Source of the DNA: Nematopogon swammerdamellus | Taxonomy: Eukaryota > Arthropoda > Insecta > Lepidoptera > Adelidae | Direction: 5' to 3' | NCBI GenBank assembly: GCA_946902875.1 | Contig: OX336336.1 | Location: 2,884,545-2,948,544 of the forward strand | Length of the DNA stretch: 64,000 nt | Part shown: one piece after another, positions 62,655 through 64,000 of the stretch | Layout of the letters: every line of letters begins with the position of its first letter | How positions within the stretch are numbered: position 1 is the first letter of the stretch | The notes under the pieces: generated by a model | What the model saw: only the letters and a program-made list of their open reading frames with translations | The model's database searches: none | What the model was told of the DNA's origin: nothing | Position numbers and translations under genes: made by a program

Positions 62655-63310
62655 TGTCCGTTTGGCTCCATGGCTAAGAAACTTGGGACTGAGGCAGTGG
62701 CATGGTGTTAACTACCTCTTGGCTTCCTGAAGGGCCGGCCGGCCCCCCAAACCGCTTACATCCTTTGACTTCCGGAAGGGTTTCGCATAGGGTAATTCGG
62801 CAATTTTAGGTTAGAAAAATTTGAAAAAAAATATCGGGCGTGTTTTGTTTTTCCGGTAGTTCAAAGAATCCGTCTGTGCTTTTAAATAAGTGAATTCTTA
62901 CTTGTATACCATTTCGTGGGGAACTTCATTAGCTGTCAAGAGCCCCTAGTGCTTAATGCTCTGACTTCATTACTTTACGAAAAAATTTAGTTTAGGTACG
63001 CGCGGGCGCGCAAAAATTTTGGAAGCCAAGAGTCATTTTAAACACTCAATGAGATGAACACTTCTACTAGCGTGCTGGCGATTATATGCTCTGTGGTCCC
63101 CGATGTTGCCAGGGGACGGACGCCAGTAATAAGAAGGTCTCTACGCCAAGATAAACTCAATATCGACTGGAGACTTCATTAAAGACGAATTACGAGCTCG
63201 ATCCGTGTTGGGTTGGGAGACGCGCTATACGTAGAAGAGCAATGGCGTACCTACAGTAAATTGGTACACCGTAATTTGTGACACGCATAGTTCTTCTATG
63301 TAAATTTCAA
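62655..63310. other. unassigned stretch
   Basis: GGGCCGGCCGGCCCCCC at 62733 is a short palindrome. No gene. Confidence 0.35.
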
Positions 63311-63312
63311 TT

Positions 63313-63467
63313 TTTTTTTTTTATGGAAACTGACACGGTTGGCTACATCACCGATTAAATACATCCGTGATGTCAGCCACTTTGGTGAACTAGGTGCCGT
63401 GTCAGTGCGTGAACCTCGGACCTCTCGCATGAAAGGCTGATGCCCAAACCACTAGGCCACCCGCCGC
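63313..63467 (-). mobile_element. chimeric SINE: S1 head joined to S2 tail
   Basis: Tail complement TTTTTTATGGAAACTGACAC to GTGCCGTGTCAGTGC (S2), then directly GAACCTCGGACCTCTCGCAT and GGCCACCCGCCGC (S1 head). The body is missing. Confidence 0.8.
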
Positions 63468-63545
63468 TTAAAGGAATAAGGAATACAAATATATTTTGTT
63501 TATAATTTAAAATTCAGAGTTTAATTTATATAAACAAAATAAACA

Positions 63546-63712
63546 AAAATCGAGCATCCCCCCACCCCTTTTCTCCGGAACTGCTGAGTCTAAAATTTCG
63601 AAAAAATAGGGAATATAGGACCTCTCTTACAGTTTAAAGGAAAACCTAAACGAAAAAAGTCTTAAAGTTCTCACGGAATCCTCTCCACGCGAGTTCGATT
63701 CGCACTTGACCA
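63546..63712 (-). mobile_element. R2 repeat, partial
   Basis: AATCGAGCATCCCCCCACCC to CGAGTTCGATTCGCACTTGA. Confidence 0.7.
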
Positions 63713-63784
63713 TTGTTTTCTATCCTGAACCTATTTTGATACCAACTTGCTTGTTACTAACCTTTTTAAACGGTTTTATTTATT

Positions 63785-64000
63785 TATCAATATCATCATC
63801 ATCAATACTCAATATATATACTATATACTATTATATATATGCTATACTATATACTATATTTATTATTATTATTACTAATAATAAATCTGTAAGGGATGGT
63901 CATGGAGTAAGCTACTTTGTTTTAGGAAATATTGAGTTTGTAGCCTCTATGTATGATACTAAAGCTAAATTGACGATTTTTAGAAATCTTTTCTGTATGA
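63785..64000 (+). mobile_element. H1 Helitron-like element, cut by the window end
   Basis: ACTAATAATAAATCTGTAAG to GACGATTTTTAGAAATCTTT. Confidence 0.85.

Noticed and set aside
1..64000. Prokaryotic-style operon, phage or toxin system
   Set aside because: No ribosome-binding sites, operon spacing or bacterial families; repeat content is typical of an insect genome.

Overview
The window looks like repeat-packed nuclear DNA of a lepidopteran insect (moth or butterfly). I infer this from the repeat families I recognise. They include the CCGGCCAAGTGCGAGT / TACGGAACCCT repeats with (ACAG)n tracts, Helitron-like ends of the form GCGAAGCCGCGGGCAAAAGCTAG, and LINE 3' ends finishing in (ATTTC)n. I found no intact host gene. 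Apart from a few short exon-like islands, almost everything I can explain is mobile-element sequence, much of it nested.

Family labels used below are local. S1: SINE with a Ser/Leu-type tRNA-like head. S2: SINE whose tRNA-like head contains a 5S rRNA-like segment. A: a roughly 300 bp repeat starting GTGTGGGGCCGGTACTT. A/B: A head joined to the S2 body. S4: a fourth SINE-like family with a similar 3' tail. La and Lf: LINE reverse-transcriptase C-termini of the 'WxGH..R' type. Lb, Lc, Ld: LINE 3' ends. H1-H4: Helitron-like. P1 and R2: the 'gttccgta' repeats. MITEs are described singly.

Layout: 0-1.4 kb is a broken hAT element. 1.8-3.7 kb is a foldback element holding two diverging pieces of an IS630/mariner-type transposase. 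3.8-7.2 kb is mixed LINE, MITE and SINE sequence. 7.3-11.0 kb is the outstanding feature: a foldback structure about 3.7 kb long whose two inverted arms are built from 10-bp units (TTTTGTCAAC on one side, GTTGACAAAA on the other), flanked by a 43-bp inverted repeat. 11-23 kb holds a GATA-type array, Helitrons, SINEs and a hAT-type element. 23.4-25.2 kb is a second large inverted-repeat element. 25-29.7 kb is Helitrons, A/B and P1 repeats plus two exon-like islands. 29.7-30.4 kb is a 36-bp tandem array grown from the 5' end of repeat A. 30.7-31.6 kb is a GC-rich island. 32-64 kb is dense nested SINE, LINE, Helitron and MITE sequence with further arrays at 54.8, 57.3 and 59.0 kb.

The elements do not form a pathway but they do interact. 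Several SINE families share a central body and a 3' tail ending CATAAAAAAA, which suggests one LINE machinery mobilised them. Heads and bodies have been exchanged (A/B, S1 head on S2 tail). Nested insertions give relative ages. The density of inverted repeats and nested elements, with no host genes, would suit heterochromatin, a W chromosome or a piRNA-producing locus, but the sequence alone cannot decide between these.
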